A program made the position numbers and the translations under genes. Positions 42,098 through 52,209 of a stretch of 64,000 nt of DNA are shown here, one piece after another. How positions within the stretch are numbered: the stretch's first letter is position 1; every line of letters begins with the position of its first letter. A model generated the notes under the pieces. That model made no database searches. It was not told the origin of the DNA and was given only the letters and a program-made list of their open reading frames with translations. Origin of the DNA: an uncultured Clostridia bacterium (GTDB lineage Bacteria > Bacillota > Clostridia > TANB77 > CAG-508); contig CALXKE010000003.1 in the NCBI GenBank assembly GCA_944388805.1, positions 27,480-91,479 on the forward strand. The letters are read 5' to 3'.

Positions 42098-42796
42098 TTA
42101 TATTTCTCGATTCTTAAAAATACATGCCAATACAACTGCTAGTCCTACTTTTACAGCATAATATATAGATTTTATTGGTGTAATTGAAGATGATCCGCTA
42201 TCTCTTTCTTTCATCTTCATTGGAATTTCTATGATTTTAAAATCATTTTTTGCTATAAAAGCATTTGTTTCTGGCTCTGGATAGTCAACTGGATAATTTT
42301 TTGCAAATATACTTATTACTTTTTTACTTGCTGCTCGATAACCTGATGTTGTATCTTTTATTTCTTTTTTTGTAAATATTTTAATAATTTTAGAATAAAG
42401 CACAATTCCCATTCTTCTAATAAATGTAGATTGAAACCCTTCTTTTTCTAAAAATCTAGAGCCTATGACCAAGTCATTTCCTTCTTCAACCTTTTTAATA
42501 AGTTCTGGTATATACTTAGGATCATGTTGTCCATCTGCATCCATTTGAATTGCCACATCATAATCATTTTCATATGCATATTTATAACCTGTTTGAACTG
42601 CTCCTCCTATTCCCAAATTAATCGGTAAATGTATAACATGAAAATTGTTTTGTCTTGCTATTTCTAAAGTCTTATCTTTTGAACAATCATCTATGATGAC
42701 ATAATCAACATCATGGCAAATTGATTTTAAATTGTTTATAGTATTTACGATTGCTCCTTCTTCGTTATATGCTGGTATGATTACTAGTGCTTTCAT
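42098..42796 (-). CDS. DPM1-like family 2 glycosyltransferase
   Basis: 232 residues without C-terminal helices apart from a short one near 210-225. LVIIPAYNEEGAIVNTI, VIIDDCSKDKTLEIA, HLPINLGIGGAVQTGYKYA, QMDADGQHDPKYI and TSGYRAASKK mark a dolichol/undecaprenyl-phosphate sugar synthase. Together with DUF2304, the SMR-like protein and DUF2142 it forms a four-gene module for lipid-linked sugar transfer. Confidence 0.93.
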   Translation of the reverse strand: MKALVIIPAYNEEGAIVNTINNLKSICHDVDYVIIDDCSKDKTLEIARQNNFHVIHLPINLGIGGAVQTGYKYAYENDYDVAIQMDADGQHDPKYIPELIKKVEEGNDLVIGSRFLEKEGFQSTFIRRMGIVLYSKIIKIFTKKEIKDTTSGYRAASKKVISIFAKNYPVDYPEPETNAFIAKNDFKIIEIPMKMKERDSGSSSITPIKSIYYAVKVGLAVVLACIFKNREI

Positions 42797-42895
42797 TTTT
42801 TCCTCCTATATTCCCATAAATTCTATATAAATTAACAAAAGTCTCTCTTTGTTTTTTCAATGTTGCTTTTAAAGTTAAAAATGTAATTTCTAAAT

Positions 42896-44377
42896 TTAAA
42901 AAACACATAAATGCATAACATTATTTTCAAAAATAATTTGTTCTTCAGAAAAATGATCCCATGATTTCTGTTCAAATTGTTCCTTTATTTCTTGATTACC
43001 TTCTATAATATTAAATTCTCTACCTGTATACAATTTTAATATTCTACTCACACACCAATCAGCAGAATATGCCTTAATATTGATATCTCCTGATGCTCTT
43101 AATTCTGGATATACATATTGTGGTGTTTTATCTCTGTAAATTGCAATTGTATCTACTGTATTTCCGGTTTTTTCTTCATAGTTCAATATTTTTTGATTAA
43201 TTTCTAAGGTGATTTGTTTATCCATATAATTTCCAATATAATTGTCTCTTGTATAATCCATAAAATATACATATTGTACTAATAAAAATACAATAAGTAT
43301 GCAAATCACTATATCTTTTACTACCTCTTTTATATCAAATTTTGAAAATAAATACAACCCTAAAATTCCAATAATAGCTGCCATTGGATATGAGCTTCTA
43401 GCAACAAACCATATTGAATTTGTATCTTGTAACATTTGTGGTGCTACTGTTGCAAATAATGTACCTGCAATTAAGTAAAACGCCCCTAATATTTTTAATG
43501 TTTTTTCTTTTATGCTAATGTTTTCTCTTATGGCTTTATAAATGATAATTCCTAGTAATATAATACCTATTGCTAAAAATAAATATTTAGGTAATAAATC
43601 ATAGCTATCTACCAGCATTCTTCTGGTTCCATCCATGACCTTTGCAAATGATTCTGAAAAAATCATCTCTCCATTTACTCTCGTATTTGTAAAGCAAAAT
43701 CGTACTAATAAGAAATTCAATAGAGCTGGGATTCCATATGTTAATGCAACAATGACATTATTTACAATGAATTCTATTATATTTTTTGAATATTTTATGA
43801 TATAGATTAATGATATAGCAACAAACAATCCAACAGTTCCTTGATAGCAACAATTTGCAATTATCATTAAAATTCCTGCCCATATAATGGATTTCTTTTT
43901 TCCTTGGAAAAATTTATCCATTTGTTCTACGGCTAATACACATAATAGAACTGATAAAACCATGATTCCTTTTTCTATGTACAAAAATAATTCCAAAGAA
44001 AATGGATTGATTAACATTAAAGTAGCAATGATAGCACTTACTATATGATTTTTTATATCTTTTTGTATTAATTTGTTTAATCTATACAATGCAGTTATCA
44101 TGCAAATCATGGCAAATACATATGACAAGATATATGTCCATTCATTACTTAATTTTAATATTCCCATGACTATATATGTCGCAATAGCTGTTACAACTCT
44201 TCCGCAAGATAAAAAGTGTTTTACACTATGCATTAAGTCATTTGTAAAAACACTGTATGTATCTGGAGCATATTGTAATTTACAAAGTGCTCCAAAAAAT
44301 ACAATGGTTATTATTGTAAACATATATAAATTTTTATCTGTTATGATTTCTTTTGTTTTTTCTTTAAACTTTTCCAT
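42896..44377 (-). CDS. Polytopic membrane protein, GtrC/Glucos_trans_II-like
   Basis: 493 residues with about 10-11 helices. FGALCKLQYAPDTYSVFTNDL follows helix 1 and carries the acidic residues expected of a GT-C active site; CGRVVTAIATYIV and FSLELFLYIEKGIMVLSVLLCV resemble Glucos_trans_II proteins. The last 110 residues form an outside domain. Probably transfers a sugar from a polyprenyl carrier. Its start overlaps the YfhO gene end by 14 bp. Confidence 0.8.
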   Translation of the reverse strand: MEKFKEKTKEIITDKNLYMFTIITIVFFGALCKLQYAPDTYSVFTNDLMHSVKHFLSCGRVVTAIATYIVMGILKLSNEWTYILSYVFAMICMITALYRLNKLIQKDIKNHIVSAIIATLMLINPFSLELFLYIEKGIMVLSVLLCVLAVEQMDKFFQGKKKSIIWAGILMIIANCCYQGTVGLFVAISLIYIIKYSKNIIEFIVNNVIVALTYGIPALLNFLLVRFCFTNTRVNGEMIFSESFAKVMDGTRRMLVDSYDLLPKYLFLAIGIILLGIIIYKAIRENISIKEKTLKILGAFYLIAGTLFATVAPQMLQDTNSIWFVARSSYPMAAIIGILGLYLFSKFDIKEVVKDIVICILIVFLLVQYVYFMDYTRDNYIGNYMDKQITLEINQKILNYEEKTGNTVDTIAIYRDKTPQYVYPELRASGDINIKAYSADWCVSRILKLYTGREFNIIEGNQEIKEQFEQKSWDHFSEEQIIFENNVMHLCVF

Positions 44378-46964
44378 CTCTATTTTTTTCCTTTCTTAAA
44401 TAAACATGATTTGAGATTAATAAGAAATTAGAAAATTTCCTATTTTGGAAAAATACTTTTTCACACACTACAAGCCCTATTCCTATTAAAGTGATGATCA
44501 TACCTATATAGAAACCTTCTGGACAATAAACAAATTCAATTGTGTGTTCTCCTTTTTCAATATCAATTCCAATTAAATTTTCTGCAATTATTTGTTTTTC
44601 TACACTTTTACCATCTATTTTTACTGTCCACCCCTTATCATTGATAATAGATGTTAAAAGCAATCCTGATTCTTCTGCTTGAATCGTTCCTTTTAGATAA
44701 TGACTCTTATTTTCTTCTATATCTAACTGTGTTGTTTTTAATTTGTCATACATTTTTCTCCATACTTTAGGATGAAATTCATAACACTCCCAATTAAATC
44801 CTTTAAATGATTCTTTGTCTATTTTTATTATTGTATTCTTTGCTTCTTTTGGAATATACACTACATTACTTGCTTCTGCATTAACTTCTGAAGCAGATAC
44901 ATAACTCTTTCCATCTACATAAATGGTAACACCTTTTGTTGAACCATTGACAAGTTGATAAACAATATAATATTCTTTTTCATTTTCGTTTTGGATTTCT
45001 ATTGTTATGCCATTTTCATCTTCTTTTATGGTACTGACTTCTTCTTTTGGTACATTTGAAAATGCATCTTCTTGAATGCCAGTAATTCCTTTCAATAAAT
45101 GATTTTGATTTTCTAAAGGCTTATTGTCTTCTAATTCTATATATTTTGCTTGCTCATTTACCATAAATCCTATTGATAAGGCATATGGGTTTTTCAACAA
45201 TTTTACTTGTCCATTATTTTCTATTTCTTCATATGTTTCATAATTTTGATCTTCCACCCTATCTTCTCGAAGAATTGTATATTTGATTCCTAATAATGAA
45301 TTCATTGGTAAAGTCACTTTACTAGCGTTTTCTGTTATTAAATTTTGTCTGATTCCAAAGTCTGTTAAAAAGTCTTTATTTGCCTTTCCTGAAGTAGAAC
45401 TATAATGTCCAAATCCATTATAGTGATATAACATAGAATCATTAATACTTCTATATTCTTCACTATTTATACGATAAAAATCATTTTCTTGAGATTTATA
45501 TTTTTGAATGATATCATTTACTTTATTATATGAATTTACAAATTTTTCTCTTTTTACATAACTGATTTGATTTGTAATCTGATATCCATTTATAATCATT
45601 TCCAGGCAAACAAATATGATTAATGCTATTTTGAATATCTTTTTTATTTTATCCTTCTTACTATTTACATAAAAATAAAGTTGGCCTAATATAAACAAAC
45701 ATAAAATCGTAATGACAACATTGTTATTGGTAATATATTCTGGATATAACTTTCCAAATAAGGCTATGATGATATTTAATACAATTTGTCCTATCCATAA
45801 TATTTTTAACTCTATTCCCTTTTCCATATTTTTACTAGCTAAAACAATCATAAGAAAACTAAATACAAACGAATATCTAAAAGGAAACCATACAGGACTT
45901 TGTAGCATATGGAATACTAAGTTCAAAGGAACCAATACAAATGCCAATATGATAATAGCCATCAAAATAAAGTTTACGATTTTTTCTTTCTGCTTAATAT
46001 TCTTGTTTAAAAAATATGTAAAACATAATAATAAACTCAAAGATCCACAATAAATATTCGGTGGACCAAATACCAATTCATCTCGTGAAAACGCACCTAT
46101 CGTAATTTTGGAAAGAGCATCTAATGGATTAAAGTAAGTATCTATTTCAAAATTACTTGCTTGAATATCTGCTTTACTGTTGATTAAATTGATTCCTACT
46201 GGCAATAGTAATATAGCGGTAATTAAAATTGCAAAAATGCTTGCTTTACAATATATAAAAAATACTTTTCTAAATTGTTTCCAATAGTCTTTTTTGTTTG
46301 TGCTTTCAGTTTTTATGACTAAATTTGCAATGAAATATAATACCCCAAATACACCTATCATATAGCCAATATAAAAATTAGAAAAAATAGCTAATGACAA
46401 AAATATCAAATACACATTATATTTTTGTTCCTTAATAATTTTTTCTAATCCTAACATAACCAGTGGTAAATATATCACACCATCTAACCACATAATATTT
46501 TGTGAATATATGATGTTATAACTCATTAAAGCATACATGACTGATAATGCAATAATTTGATAGTTTTTTAATTTGGTTACTTTTGACAAGTATATGGCCA
46601 TTGTTGTTCCTGCAAGGCCTATCTTTATAATATTTAAACATAGTATGGCTTCTAATATATATTCTTGTTTAAAAAAACATAAAATAATATTTAGAGGACT
46701 AGAAATATAATAAGCAAATAGTCCATATGCATTACTTCCCAAATTCATAGAAAAATCATAAAATATACTTGCATTGTCAAAAAATATATTTCTAAAATAT
46801 GCCAAGTAATTGATATATTGTCCTGACATATCCATTGTTAGAATTGTCTTATCACCAAATGGATACATTCCTGTTAGGGCATATATCATCCCCATACTAA
46901 TAGATGATATGATAAACGTTATCACACTTAGTTTCAAGGTTCTTTTCAATTGCGCTTTTTCCAT
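44364..46964 (-). CDS. YfhO-family membrane protein
   Basis: 866 residues from ATG at 46964 (6 nt after GGAG; a GTG four codons upstream overlaps that site). Helix 1 is followed by GMYPFGDKTILTMDMSGQYINYL, the conserved first outside loop of YfhO; about 12-13 helices reach to about 480, followed by a 350-residue extracytoplasmic domain and a last helix near 840. YfhO of Bacillus glycosylates lipoteichoic acid together with GtcA/CsbB-like partners, so a GT-C role fits here. Confidence 0.9.
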   Translation of the reverse strand: MEKAQLKRTLKLSVITFIISSISMGMIYALTGMYPFGDKTILTMDMSGQYINYLAYFRNIFFDNASIFYDFSMNLGSNAYGLFAYYISSPLNIILCFFKQEYILEAILCLNIIKIGLAGTTMAIYLSKVTKLKNYQIIALSVMYALMSYNIIYSQNIMWLDGVIYLPLVMLGLEKIIKEQKYNVYLIFLSLAIFSNFYIGYMIGVFGVLYFIANLVIKTESTNKKDYWKQFRKVFFIYCKASIFAILITAILLLPVGINLINSKADIQASNFEIDTYFNPLDALSKITIGAFSRDELVFGPPNIYCGSLSLLLCFTYFLNKNIKQKEKIVNFILMAIIILAFVLVPLNLVFHMLQSPVWFPFRYSFVFSFLMIVLASKNMEKGIELKILWIGQIVLNIIIALFGKLYPEYITNNNVVITILCLFILGQLYFYVNSKKDKIKKIFKIALIIFVCLEMIINGYQITNQISYVKREKFVNSYNKVNDIIQKYKSQENDFYRINSEEYRSINDSMLYHYNGFGHYSSTSGKANKDFLTDFGIRQNLITENASKVTLPMNSLLGIKYTILREDRVEDQNYETYEEIENNGQVKLLKNPYALSIGFMVNEQAKYIELEDNKPLENQNHLLKGITGIQEDAFSNVPKEEVSTIKEDENGITIEIQNENEKEYYIVYQLVNGSTKGVTIYVDGKSYVSASEVNAEASNVVYIPKEAKNTIIKIDKESFKGFNWECYEFHPKVWRKMYDKLKTTQLDIEENKSHYLKGTIQAEESGLLLTSIINDKGWTVKIDGKSVEKQIIAENLIGIDIEKGEHTIEFVYCPEGFYIGMIITLIGIGLVVCEKVFFQNRKFSNFLLISNHVYLRKEKNRDGKV

Positions 46965-46979
46965 TCTTTTCTCCACTTA

Positions 46980-47756
46980 TTATAGTTCTTCAGCAAATCC
47001 TTTTTGCAATTTATTAAATATTAAATATCCAATAACAATTGCGACTAAAACAATGGCAATTAAAATCAAAATACTTTGAATATCTGGCATTGTTTGGTTA
47101 TAAAAAATGTCACGATATCCTTCAATAATATATGTCATTGGATTTAATTTTAATATCCAAGCTGCTTCTGGTGGTAATGTTTCTACTGAATATACAATTG
47201 GTGTTGCATAAAATAATAATTGTAAGAATATACCTATAAAATGTTGTAAATCTCTTACATATACACACACACTAGAAACAATAAAAGATATTGCTAATAA
47301 TAATAAGTATTGTGCAATAAATATTAGTGGATATACTAAAATATATTTTGTGATACCAATTCCACTAAAAATAACAAATGCAAATATGATAATAGTAGAA
47401 ATTAAGAAATTTACTGCTTCACTGGTAACAACGGAAATTGGTAATATTTCTCTTGGAAAATATACCTTTTTTAGAATATTCCCATTTTCTATCATCGTAA
47501 ATGCTGATCTTGAAATAGAAGTTGAAAAAAATGTCCATGGTATTAATCCACAGCACAAGAAAACAACATAGTTTTCTTGTGGATTTTTTAAAATCATCTG
47601 GAATACAATCGCATAAACTGCTATTTGTAATAATGGATTTAAAAATGACCAAATGACTCCTAAAAAAGAATTTTTATATTTTCCTCTAATTTCTTTTTTT
47701 ACATTTGTTTTTAATAGCTCTCGATAATTATATAAATTTTTAAAAACATTTAACAT
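46980..47756 (-). CDS. Polysaccharide ABC transporter permease, TagG/Wzm type
   Basis: 258 residues, six helices. KTNVKKEIRGKYKNSFLGVIWSFLNPLLQIAVYAIVF is the ABC-2 signature, and YFPREILPISVVTSEAVNFLIS and the final LNPMTYIIEGYRDIFYN are typical of Wzm/TagG. It exports an undecaprenyl-linked polymer with the ATPase at 50104. It starts 3 bp after the GT2-GT4 gene. Confidence 0.93.
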   Translation of the reverse strand: MLNVFKNLYNYRELLKTNVKKEIRGKYKNSFLGVIWSFLNPLLQIAVYAIVFQMILKNPQENYVVFLCCGLIPWTFFSTSISRSAFTMIENGNILKKVYFPREILPISVVTSEAVNFLISTIIIFAFVIFSGIGITKYILVYPLIFIAQYLLLLAISFIVSSVCVYVRDLQHFIGIFLQLLFYATPIVYSVETLPPEAAWILKLNPMTYIIEGYRDIFYNQTMPDIQSILILIAIVLVAIVIGYLIFNKLQKGFAEEL

Positions 47757-47759
47757 TGA

Positions 47760-50075
47760 TTATTCTCCTCTTTTTAGTATCTTTTTCAAAAATGGATATA
47801 TGTGTAATTTTGTAAGTACAACATAGAATGGATGTTTAATTTTATATTCTAATGTATTTTCATAAAAAAGCATTTTATCTTCTTTTTTCTCTAAATTCCA
47901 ATCTATATCGACATATTGTTTGTTAAAATTCTCTGCTAACCATTTATATTCTACTTGTTCGCTAATGAAATATTTTGTGATTAATTCTTTTGTTATATCT
48001 TTATATGGTAATAAATTTTCAGCATTTTCTATTTTTTCTTGATTTGGATTGTTTTTTATATTTTCAAAAATATCTTCCATATTTTTTATCATGTTATCAA
48101 TGGTAAATCCATCTAGTACCCTCTTTCTTGCCTCTTTTTTATATTCTTCTAAGTTATTAAGAATTGTATTAATTCCTTCAACATATGGAGTAATTTCTTC
48201 CTCTTTATAATTCAAATCAAAAATGTCTTCTTCTTTTTGTAAACATGGTACAATGACTCCTACTTTTGAATTAATTAATTCCTTTTGTCCTCCCACATCA
48301 CATGAAACAACTGGAACTCCCATGGCTAATGATTCATATGCCGTTAATGCTAGTCCTTCTTTTATAGAACAATTTATAGTTAAATCACTGATTGCATAAA
48401 TTTTTTCTGTGTCTTTTACACTTCCCAAGAAAATCATTTTATCTTCTATTTTTTTCTTTCTTGCTTCTTTTTTGATTTTGTCTAGCAATGGTCCATCTCC
48501 AGCAATGATAACCATGAAATCATTTCTAGTTTTACTTAATTTATCTATAATTTCTAATAATAAATATGGTCTTTTTTGTTCTGCTATTCGACAAATATAA
48601 CTGATAACGTATTTTCCGTTTGTTTCAATATGTTTTTCTTTTAAGATTTCTTCTTTATTAAATTTTTCTGGATTATAGATTTTTTCATCTACACCAATAT
48701 ATACTGTTCCTAAATCTTCTGGTTTTCTATGAAAATGGTTTACTAATATTTTTTCACTATTTTTGTTACATAGATAGGTTTTATCAATTACAGAAGATAC
48801 GCTACTTGAATCTCTTGAAAATCCGCCATTACGATTATACCATTCTTCCATATGTATATAATCCATGATTGGAATTTGCGGATATGTTACTTTTAAATAT
48901 GGTAAAATATTATATCCAAATGTACTATTTGTATTAAATATAATATCTATATGATTCTTTTGGATTAGATAATTAATAAAGCTTATCCAATATTTTCTAT
49001 CCAAAAAAGTTGTCAAATCATATACTTCTGCACTTTCTTCAAATTGTTGTCTCCATTCATTTCTATTTGGCTCTGTTGATACAATGATAAAATTGAATTT
49101 ATTTTTGTCACTACGTTTTACAATATCAAGATTAAATTTGTCTGCACCTCCCATTGTCATCCATGGTATAATCATTAATATATTTATCTTCTTGTTTTTT
49201 GCTTTTTTAGGAATTTCTATTTTATCAAATGTTTCGATGATTTCTTCCCAATCGTAATCTTCTTTTGGATATTGAATTGCTTTTTTTAATATAAATGCTT
49301 CTTTTTTCTCTTTTTGTTCTATTTCTTTGTTTATATTTCTAACATAATTCATGGCCTTTTCTCTGTTGTCTTCATTTGATTGTCTTAACTGGCTTTCTTC
49401 TTTTTTCTTTTGGCGATACCAAAAGCCAAAGAAATTCATTCTAACTGGGAACATACCTTCTTTCATCATCTTTAGCCATAAACACCAGTCTTCATAGACA
49501 TTTTTATCTCTTATTTCAAATCCATTCACTTTTAAAAATGCTTCTTTTCTTATCATAGCTGTCATAACTAAAATATTGTCTTGCATCATTTTTTTAGGTT
49601 GATACCATTTTGTCCATGTATAATATTGTCCATCAAAATTGATGGTATCTGCATATGCCCAACTGGCTTTTGAGTTTGTCTCTAATGTCCAATAGGCACA
49701 TTCTAAATAGGTATCAACAATCAAATCATCTGAATCAAGAAAAACAAGATATTTTACAGACTTACTTATTTTTTCTACTCCAAAATCTCTTGCAGCTGCT
49801 GGTCCTTCGTTTTCTTTATGATATACTTTTATTCTGTTATCTAATTTTTTGATGTCTTCTAATTTTTCTATATCTTCTTTATTGGTAGAACCATCATCAA
49901 CAATAATCCATTCAAAATAAGGAAATGTTTGATTTAATACACTATTTACAGTTGTATCTATATATTTGTTGGTATTATAATATGGGGTTATTATTGCAAT
50001 AATGGGGTCTTTTTCTTCATATTGCTCTTTTTCTTTTCTTTGTTTTCCTGGAAATATGTTTTTGTCTATATTCAT
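47760..50075 (-). CDS. Two-domain glycosyltransferase (GT2-GT4 fusion)
   Basis: 771 residues from MNIDKNIFPG at 50075, which follows AGAAAGGATTG; the frame extends 8 codons upstream. Domain 1 (about 35-260) is GT2: IAIITPYYNTNKYIDTTV, WIIVDDGSTNKED, FLDSDDLIVDT. Domain 2 (about 290-680) is GT4: ILMIIPWMTMGGADKFNLDIV, YISYICRIAEQKRPYLLLEI-like, VIIAGDGPLLDKIKKEA, KEGLALTAYESLAMGVPVVSCDVGGQKELI. A helical tail of 90 residues follows. It lies between the exporter subunits, so it probably builds the repeat or primes the exported chain. Confidence 0.9.
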   Translation of the reverse strand: MNIDKNIFPGKQRKEKEQYEEKDPIIAIITPYYNTNKYIDTTVNSVLNQTFPYFEWIIVDDGSTNKEDIEKLEDIKKLDNRIKVYHKENEGPAAARDFGVEKISKSVKYLVFLDSDDLIVDTYLECAYWTLETNSKASWAYADTINFDGQYYTWTKWYQPKKMMQDNILVMTAMIRKEAFLKVNGFEIRDKNVYEDWCLWLKMMKEGMFPVRMNFFGFWYRQKKKEESQLRQSNEDNREKAMNYVRNINKEIEQKEKKEAFILKKAIQYPKEDYDWEEIIETFDKIEIPKKAKNKKINILMIIPWMTMGGADKFNLDIVKRSDKNKFNFIIVSTEPNRNEWRQQFEESAEVYDLTTFLDRKYWISFINYLIQKNHIDIIFNTNSTFGYNILPYLKVTYPQIPIMDYIHMEEWYNRNGGFSRDSSSVSSVIDKTYLCNKNSEKILVNHFHRKPEDLGTVYIGVDEKIYNPEKFNKEEILKEKHIETNGKYVISYICRIAEQKRPYLLLEIIDKLSKTRNDFMVIIAGDGPLLDKIKKEARKKKIEDKMIFLGSVKDTEKIYAISDLTINCSIKEGLALTAYESLAMGVPVVSCDVGGQKELINSKVGVIVPCLQKEEDIFDLNYKEEEITPYVEGINTILNNLEEYKKEARKRVLDGFTIDNMIKNMEDIFENIKNNPNQEKIENAENLLPYKDITKELITKYFISEQVEYKWLAENFNKQYVDIDWNLEKKEDKMLFYENTLEYKIKHPFYVVLTKLHIYPFLKKILKRGE

Positions 50076-50103
50076 ACTCTCAATCCTTTCTAGGTACAAA
50101 TTT

Positions 50104-50850
50104 TTAACTGATTGCTTTTATATATTCATCTACTACTTTTTCTGTGTCTCCATCCATTTTGATTTTTCCGTCACATAACCAAATGGTTCGATTACATAAC
50201 TTTCTTACAGATTCCATACTGTGGGTTACAAACACCATTGTCTTTCCTTGATTTTTCAATTCTAACATTTTATCAAAACATTTATTTTGAAAATGTTCAT
50301 CTCCAACAGATAATATCTCATCAATTAGCAAAATATCTGCATCTACATTTATAGCAACTGAAAATGCAAGCCTCATATACATTCCTGATGAATATGTTCT
50401 TACTGGATTATCTATAAAATTCTGTAATTCTGAAAATTCTATAATATCTTCTAATCTATCATCAATTTCCTTCTTAGTCAAACCAAAAATGGAAGCATTA
50501 AAATATATATTTTCTCTACCAGAAAAGTCAGGATGGAACCCTGCACCTAATTCTAGTAAAGAAGTCAATTTCCCATGTGTTTCAATTCTTCCTTTATTGG
50601 GATAGATAATTTTTGTAAGCAACTTTAATAAAGTAGATTTACCACTTCCATTTGTTCCAATTAATGCAACCACTTCACCTTTTTTTATCTTTGCATTAAT
50701 GCCTTTTAAAACTTCCCTTTTTTCTTTTCTATTTCTTGAAAATAAAAATAATAATTTTTCTTTTATGGTATTTGCCTTATCTAAATACACATTAAATGTT
50801 TTATAAACATCATCTATAATAATACTATATTCTTCTTGATTTTCTTGCAT
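50104..50850 (-). CDS. Polysaccharide ABC transporter ATPase, TagH/Wzt type
   Basis: 248 residues: Walker A IGTNGSGKSTLLKLL, LLELGAGFHPDFSGRENIYFNASIFGL (hallmark of Wzt/TagH), YSSGMYMRLAFSVAINVDADILLIDEILSVGD and FVTHSMESVRKLCNRTIWL. It ends at the nucleotide-binding domain; the C-terminal carbohydrate-recognition domain of O9a-type Wzt is absent, so export is probably not coupled to a terminal modification. Partner permease at 46980. Confidence 0.94.
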   Translation of the reverse strand: MQENQEEYSIIIDDVYKTFNVYLDKANTIKEKLLFLFSRNRKEKREVLKGINAKIKKGEVVALIGTNGSGKSTLLKLLTKIIYPNKGRIETHGKLTSLLELGAGFHPDFSGRENIYFNASIFGLTKKEIDDRLEDIIEFSELQNFIDNPVRTYSSGMYMRLAFSVAINVDADILLIDEILSVGDEHFQNKCFDKMLELKNQGKTMVFVTHSMESVRKLCNRTIWLCDGKIKMDGDTEKVVDEYIKAIS

Positions 50851-50964
50851 ATTTTATCTCATTCCTCTCCAAAGTTTAAATTTTTTTAAACCTTTTTTCT
50901 TATCTGTTAAGCTTTGCTTATTATATCATAATTTGTCATATTGTAAAGTAAAAATAATTTAACT

Positions 50965-52179
50965 TTATTCAAATTGAAAATTTTTTTCAATATAAAAAGA
51001 TGATGGATTATATATCATTAATACAATATCTGGTTTATATTCTTTTATGTATTCTATTTCACTTCCTTCAAAATGTCTTAAATCAATTGTTCTTAATTCT
51101 TTTACCCTTAAAGATAAGAAAGAAGAAAATGGTAATCCATAAGAATCTTGAATAACTAATACTTTTTTGTCAGACTCAGATGTTTCATTTTGAATGATAA
51201 TTTCTGGGAAATCTCCTCCGAAGTAACAGGCGTATTTGTTTAACAAAATATCATCACCTAATAAATCTTTCACAATGATAGTATCTTCAAAACTGCCATT
51301 TTTTATATCCCCACTCTTATTAACTGATAATTGTGTTTCAAAGTTAGGTAATATGTATTCAAAATCATCTACTCCACCATAAAATCTTCCATTTCGTTTT
51401 CCAATAGAACCTAAATAAGCATTTTTTTGTGTGATAATATGATAATGATTTATATCTGTATAAAAACTATCCATGTGAAAATTATATTCATTGTTTAATA
51501 TTTCACTGATATGATTCACTGCTTCAAATGCTGTTTTTATTTTCCAATGATGATCTGTTACAAAATATTCTTCTTGTATTGGCATTTCTTTGAAATATTC
51601 TCTTAAATCTACTGTTTCAACTTGTTGTTCATTTAATGATTTTAATAAAGCATCTGCATTTTCATTTGCGTAATCGATAACCCCTGTTGGCAATTCCTCA
51701 TTATCTCTTATTTTGTATGGTGCTTGAATATATATAAAAGGAATTCCTTCTTCATGGATACTCTTTTGCAATTCAGCAATATGATTTGCTCTTGTTACCA
51801 TATCTTCTTTCTTTTGAAGAAATGTTAACATTCCATTGTTAAGTTTCACAACATCTCTTGTTGGATCATTACTATCCTCTAAATAATTTTTAAAAAGAAT
51901 TCTTTGCACAAGGCCATATACATCCACAAATTCATCTTTTCCATATATTTCTTCATTAAACATGGTTTCTGTATTTTTAGTTAATTCAACTACCTTTTCA
52001 TATCCGTCTGTTTCACTATTTTCAAAAATAGCAACTATTTGTGCTTTTAATTCTTCATACTTTGAAAACACTGTAAAAATTAATGTAGAAAAAATGATGG
52101 CTAAAAATATAATAGCTACCACCTTTTCTTCAGTAATCTTATATTTTTTTATTGTGACTAATTCTTGATTATCTTTCAT
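50965..52179 (-). CDS. AlgX/AlgJ-like SGNH-type O-acetyltransferase component
   Basis: 404 residues. One N-terminal helix (about 18-38), then an extracytoplasmic domain with KNGMLTFLQKKEDM-like NNGMLTFLQ, PFIYIQAPYKI, TDHHWKIKTAFEAVNHI (DHHW catalytic pair) and VLVIQDSYGLPFSSFLSLR (SGNH nucleophile Ser). AlgJ/AlgX proteins pass acetyl groups received from the MBOAT partner to exported polysaccharide. The MBOAT gene is 30 bp upstream. Confidence 0.88.
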   Translation of the reverse strand: MKDNQELVTIKKYKITEEKVVAIIFLAIIFSTLIFTVFSKYEELKAQIVAIFENSETDGYEKVVELTKNTETMFNEEIYGKDEFVDVYGLVQRILFKNYLEDSNDPTRDVVKLNNGMLTFLQKKEDMVTRANHIAELQKSIHEEGIPFIYIQAPYKIRDNEELPTGVIDYANENADALLKSLNEQQVETVDLREYFKEMPIQEEYFVTDHHWKIKTAFEAVNHISEILNNEYNFHMDSFYTDINHYHIITQKNAYLGSIGKRNGRFYGGVDDFEYILPNFETQLSVNKSGDIKNGSFEDTIIVKDLLGDDILLNKYACYFGGDFPEIIIQNETSESDKKVLVIQDSYGLPFSSFLSLRVKELRTIDLRHFEGSEIEYIKEYKPDIVLMIYNPSSFYIEKNFQFE

Positions 52180-52209
52180 TTTTTTGCATTCCTTTCCTAT
52201 CCTAATGTC

